NCBI GenBank assembly: GCA_004020315.1
Contig: SAQG01000020.1
Location: 41,213 to 105,212, forward strand
Length of the DNA stretch: 64,000 nt
From: Mesorhizobium sp.
GTDB taxonomy: Bacteria > Pseudomonadota > Alphaproteobacteria > Rhizobiales > Rhizobiaceae
Reading direction: 5' to 3'
A model generated the notes under the pieces. That model was not told where the DNA came from. It did not search any database and saw nothing but the letters and a program-made list of their open reading frames with translations. Both the position numbers and the translations under genes were made by a program. Numbering within the stretch: the first letter of the stretch is position 1; every line of letters starts with the position of its first letter. Positions 61,292 to 64,000 of the stretch are shown here, one piece after another.

Positions 61292-62077
61292 ATGAAGGAT
61301 TTCGACGGCAAGATCGCTCTGGTGACGGGGACGACCGGGATCGGCCTGGCGACCGCCAGACGTCTTGCGGCGGGTGGCGCGGCGATCATCGCCTGCGGCA
61401 TCGACCGTGCGGCCAATGCGGCGATGACAGCGGAACTGGACAGCTCCGGCGCCGAGGCGCTGGTGATGGCCGTCGACGTCTCCGTGCCGGATCAGGTTCG
61501 CGACGCGGTCGCGGCCGGCGTCGAGCGGTTCGGCGGCATCGATATCATCGTCAATTCCGCGGCGGTCCATCCATATGGAACCGCTGTTAGCACCGATTTC
61601 GACACCTGGAACCAGGCGATGTCCGTCAATGTCGGCTCGATCTACCTGACCGCGCATTTCGGCATCCCGGAAATGATCAGGCGAGGCGGCGGCGCCATCG
61701 TCAACGTGGCTTCGGTGCAGGGCTTTGCCTGCCAGCAGAACGTCGCCGCTTATGCTACGACCAAGGGCGCCATCCACACACTGACGCGCTCTCTGGCGCT
61801 CGACTATGCGCGCGCCGGCATTCGCGTCAATTCCGTCAGCCCGGGCTCGATCCGCACCCCGATCCTGGAAAAGGCGGCGCGCGGCGAAAACGGCACCGAC
61901 GCCGATGTCGAAGCCGCCTACAGGCGCTTCGGCGAAGCCCACCCCATCGGGCGCATCGGCGAGCCGGAAGAAGTGGCGGAACTCATCGCCTTTCTGTGTT
62001 CGTCGAAAGCCGGGTTCTGCACCGGTGCGGACTACAGGATCGATGGCGGTCTCACTGCCGGCATCGGCGTCAAGTAG
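61292..62077 (+). CDS. SDR family oxidoreductase (glucose/ribitol dehydrogenase type)
   Basis: GKIALVTGTTGIGLATARRLAAGGA; NVASVQGFACQQNVAAYATTKGAIHTLTRSLALDYA. Confidence 0.9.
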   Translation: MKDFDGKIALVTGTTGIGLATARRLAAGGAAIIACGIDRAANAAMTAELDSSGAEALVMAVDVSVPDQVRDAVAAGVERFGGIDIIVNSAAVHPYGTAVSTDFDTWNQAMSVNVGSIYLTAHFGIPEMIRRGGGAIVNVASVQGFACQQNVAAYATTKGAIHTLTRSLALDYARAGIRVNSVSPGSIRTPILEKAARGENGTDADVEAAYRRFGEAHPIGRIGEPEEVAELIAFLCSSKAGFCTGADYRIDGGLTAGIGVK

Positions 62078-62281
62078 AGCAGGAAGATCGGTCTCGGTGG
62101 GCAAACAATGGCGCGTAACATGCGCGAGTTTGCATAGTGCACTTGCAGCCGAGTCAACCGTCTGATTCCCTTGGTTACGCTGGGCTGTCCTGATTCGCTC
62201 ACTGTTCAAAGTCTTGCAGTGCGCGGACAACAAGCCTTCCACCGACCGCTGCGCTAGCGCATTCAAGGGGAGAGACGGCAA

Positions 62282-63289
62282 ATGAACACTGCAACGAGGC
62301 CGGCAATCTCAGAGATGAGGCCCAAGATATCCGTCATCGGGGTTGGCGGCGGTGGCGGCAACGCCATCAACAACATGATCGCCGAAGGCCTGCAAGGCAC
62401 CGAATTTATCGTTGCCAACACCGATGCCCAGGCGCTCACCATGTCGAAGGCAACGCGGCTGATCCAATTGGGAGCGCACGTCACGGAAGGCCTGGGTGCA
62501 GGATCGCTGCCCGAGGTCGGCCATGCCGCAGCCGTGGAATCGATCGACGAAATCATGGACCATCTTGCGGGAACGCATATGTGTTTCGTAACCGCGGGCA
62601 TGGGAGGCGGAACTGGAACTGGTGCAGCACCGGTCATAGCGCAGGCCGCGCGCAACGCGGGAATACTGACGGTGGCCGTCGTCACCAAGCCGTTCGTCTT
62701 CGAAGGGAACCGTCGAATGCATGCGGCCAATGAGGGAATCGAGCGGCTCCGCGAAAGCGCCGATACCGTCATCGTCATCCCGAACCAGAACCTCTTCAGG
62801 ATCGCCGATGCCAAGACGACCTTCGCGGACGCTTTCGCCATGGCGGACCGCGTCCTCTACGCGGGTGTCGGCTGCATCACCGATCTCATCGTCAAGGAAG
62901 GGCTGATCAATCTCGACTTCGCCGATGTGAAGTCGGTGATGCGCGACATGGGTCGCGCGATGATGGGAACCGGCGAAGCCACTGGGGAGGACCGCGCCAG
63001 GAAGGCGGCCGAAGCGGCAATCGCAAACCCGCTTCTCGACGAAGCGTCGATGATGGGCGCCAAGGGTGTCCTTGTCTCGATATCGGGCGGCACTGATATG
63101 ACGCTGTTCGAGGTCGACGAGGCTGCCACCCGCATCCGCGAGGAGGTCGACGCCGACGCCGATATCATCGTCGGCGCCATTTTCGACAAGGCACTCGCAG
63201 GAAAATTCAGGGTATCGGTCGTTGCGACGGGATTGCGGCGCGGGCTTGAGATCCCGCTGACGGCGGGGTCGGAACTCCGCATGAACTGA
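62282..63289 (+). CDS. FtsZ paralogue lacking the C-terminal linker/tail
   Basis: [19 protein letters not shown]; tubulin signature [11 protein letters not shown]; ends shortly after GLRRG. Confidence 0.92.
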   Translation: MNTATRPAISEMRPKISVIGVGGGGGNAINNMIAEGLQGTEFIVANTDAQALTMSKATRLIQLGAHVTEGLGAGSLPEVGHAAAVESIDEIMDHLAGTHMCFVTAGMGGGTGTGAAPVIAQAARNAGILTVAVVTKPFVFEGNRRMHAANEGIERLRESADTVIVIPNQNLFRIADAKTTFADAFAMADRVLYAGVGCITDLIVKEGLINLDFADVKSVMRDMGRAMMGTGEATGEDRARKAAEAAIANPLLDEASMMGAKGVLVSISGGTDMTLFEVDEAATRIREEVDADADIIVGAIFDKALAGKFRVSVVATGLRRGLEIPLTAGSELRMN

Positions 63290-63365
63290 TCGGCAAAAGG
63301 CAATTCATGGCGTGGCAGCGCCGATTGGAATGCCCCAGCGGCGAACAGCTGACGCCGGCACCAAA

Positions 63366-63406
63366 GAAAAACCCAGCAACCTTTTTGAGATTTCTGGGGT
63401 TTTTTT
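63366..63406 (+). terminator. Intrinsic terminator downstream of ftsZ paralogue
   Basis: AAAACCCAG...CTGGGGTTTTTTT. Confidence 0.6.
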
Positions 63407-63491
63407 GTCGAAGCTGGTTGCCAGGACAGGATTGGACTTTTCTGTCCGCTGCGTCGGGTTTTAAATCAACCGGCCAGCGCGCTTCAAACGC

Positions 63492-63521
63492 AAACGGCCC
63501 GCGCGAGGCGGGCCGTTTTTT
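63492..63521. terminator. Hairpin terminator next to tRNA-fMet
   Basis: AACGGCCCGC-GCGAG-GCGGGCCGTTTTTT. Confidence 0.7.
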
Positions 63522-63524
63522 GTT

Positions 63525-63601
<77 letters not shown>

Positions 63602-63648
63602 TCAACTTTTCAACAAGTCAGCGCTTGCTTTGGTTCCGCCAAATGAAA

Positions 63649-63666
63649 GGGCCGCTTGCGCGGCCC
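63649..63666 (-). promoter_or_regulatory. Hairpin GGGCCGC-TTGC-GCGGCCC between 5S and tRNA-fMet
   Basis: Perfect 7-bp stem followed on - strand by TTTCATTT. Confidence 0.5.
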
Positions 63667-63731
63667 GGGCTCCCGATTGGCGGGCCTGTTTTGTAAGGAG
63701 AAGATTTGCATTTTTCAACGTGCGTTTTGCA

Positions 63732-63849
63732 GACCTGGCAGCGACCTACTCTCCCGCGTCTTGAGACGAAGTACCATCAGCGCTGGAGCGTTTCACGGCC
63801 GAGTTCGGAATGGGATCGGGTGCAGCCGCTCCGCCATAACCACCAGGTC
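63732..63849 (-). rRNA. 5S ribosomal RNA
   Basis: Reverse complement GACCTGGTGGTTATGGCGGAGCGGCTGCACCCGATCCCATTCCGAACTCGGCCGTGAAACGCTCCAGCGC...GGGAGAGTAGGTCGCTGCCAGGTC. Confidence 0.95.
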
Positions 63850-64000
63850 GGCAAAGCGCACGTTGCTCGAGAAGCTTTTTGAGCGAATAGCGATGAGAGA
63901 GTAGCGAATGGGGGAAGCCCCTACCTTGCGCTCTCTCTGAGCTGTTCGCTGGTCTTTGTTGTGCCTTTACCGTTCTTTTGGTCTTGGCGCCTTTCGAAGC

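Noticed and set aside
63656-63904. 82-aa ORF at the right end
   Set aside because: Overlaps the 5S rRNA gene.
63850-64000. 23S rRNA 3' end
   Set aside because: The last 150 bp read as 23S-5S spacer; 23S probably begins beyond the window edge on the minus strand but cannot be supported here.

Overview
64 kb, GC-rich, almost fully coding chromosomal window from an alphaproteobacterium. It looks Rhizobiales/Mesorhizobium-like from protein style and repeat types; this is inference with no database search. It is mainly a catabolic region: (1) GntR regulator, UxaA-type dehydratase, sugar ABC transporter and alcohol dehydrogenase (0.2-7.8 kb); (2) a C-P lyase phosphonate locus phnF/phnGHIJKL, hexapeptide acetyltransferase, phnC-D-E1-E2 (7.9-19.1 kb), with phnM, phnN and phnP not seen; (3) sugar isomerase, dehydrogenase, enolase-superfamily and FadR-type regulator genes (19-26.6 kb); (4) amidase, SDR/TetR, MFS/AraC genes; (5) a UgpC-type sugar ABC operon (31.9-37.5 kb); (6) a TetR, Tm-1-like, TIM-barrel, cupin, M24 peptidase group (37.9-42.4 kb); (7) a peptide-type ABC transporter and gamma-glutamyltransferase (42.7-49.8 kb); (8) a carbohydrate cluster with two FGGY kinases, class II aldolase, HAD, DeoR and ribose-type ABC (49.9-60 kb); (9) uxuA/SDR; (10) a tail-less FtsZ paralogue, then tRNA-fMet and 5S rRNA at the end of an rrn operon on the minus strand. 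The most unusual signals are a ~160-bp palindromic element present twice, one copy lying in-frame inside an ABC ATPase gene; a two-gene equivalent of the tomato antiviral protein Tm-1; a dispersed set of TGGT-N3-ACCA operators suggesting one FadR-type regulon; a hairpin or palindrome after every transporter binding-protein gene; and strong operator/Pho-box architecture at the phn promoter.
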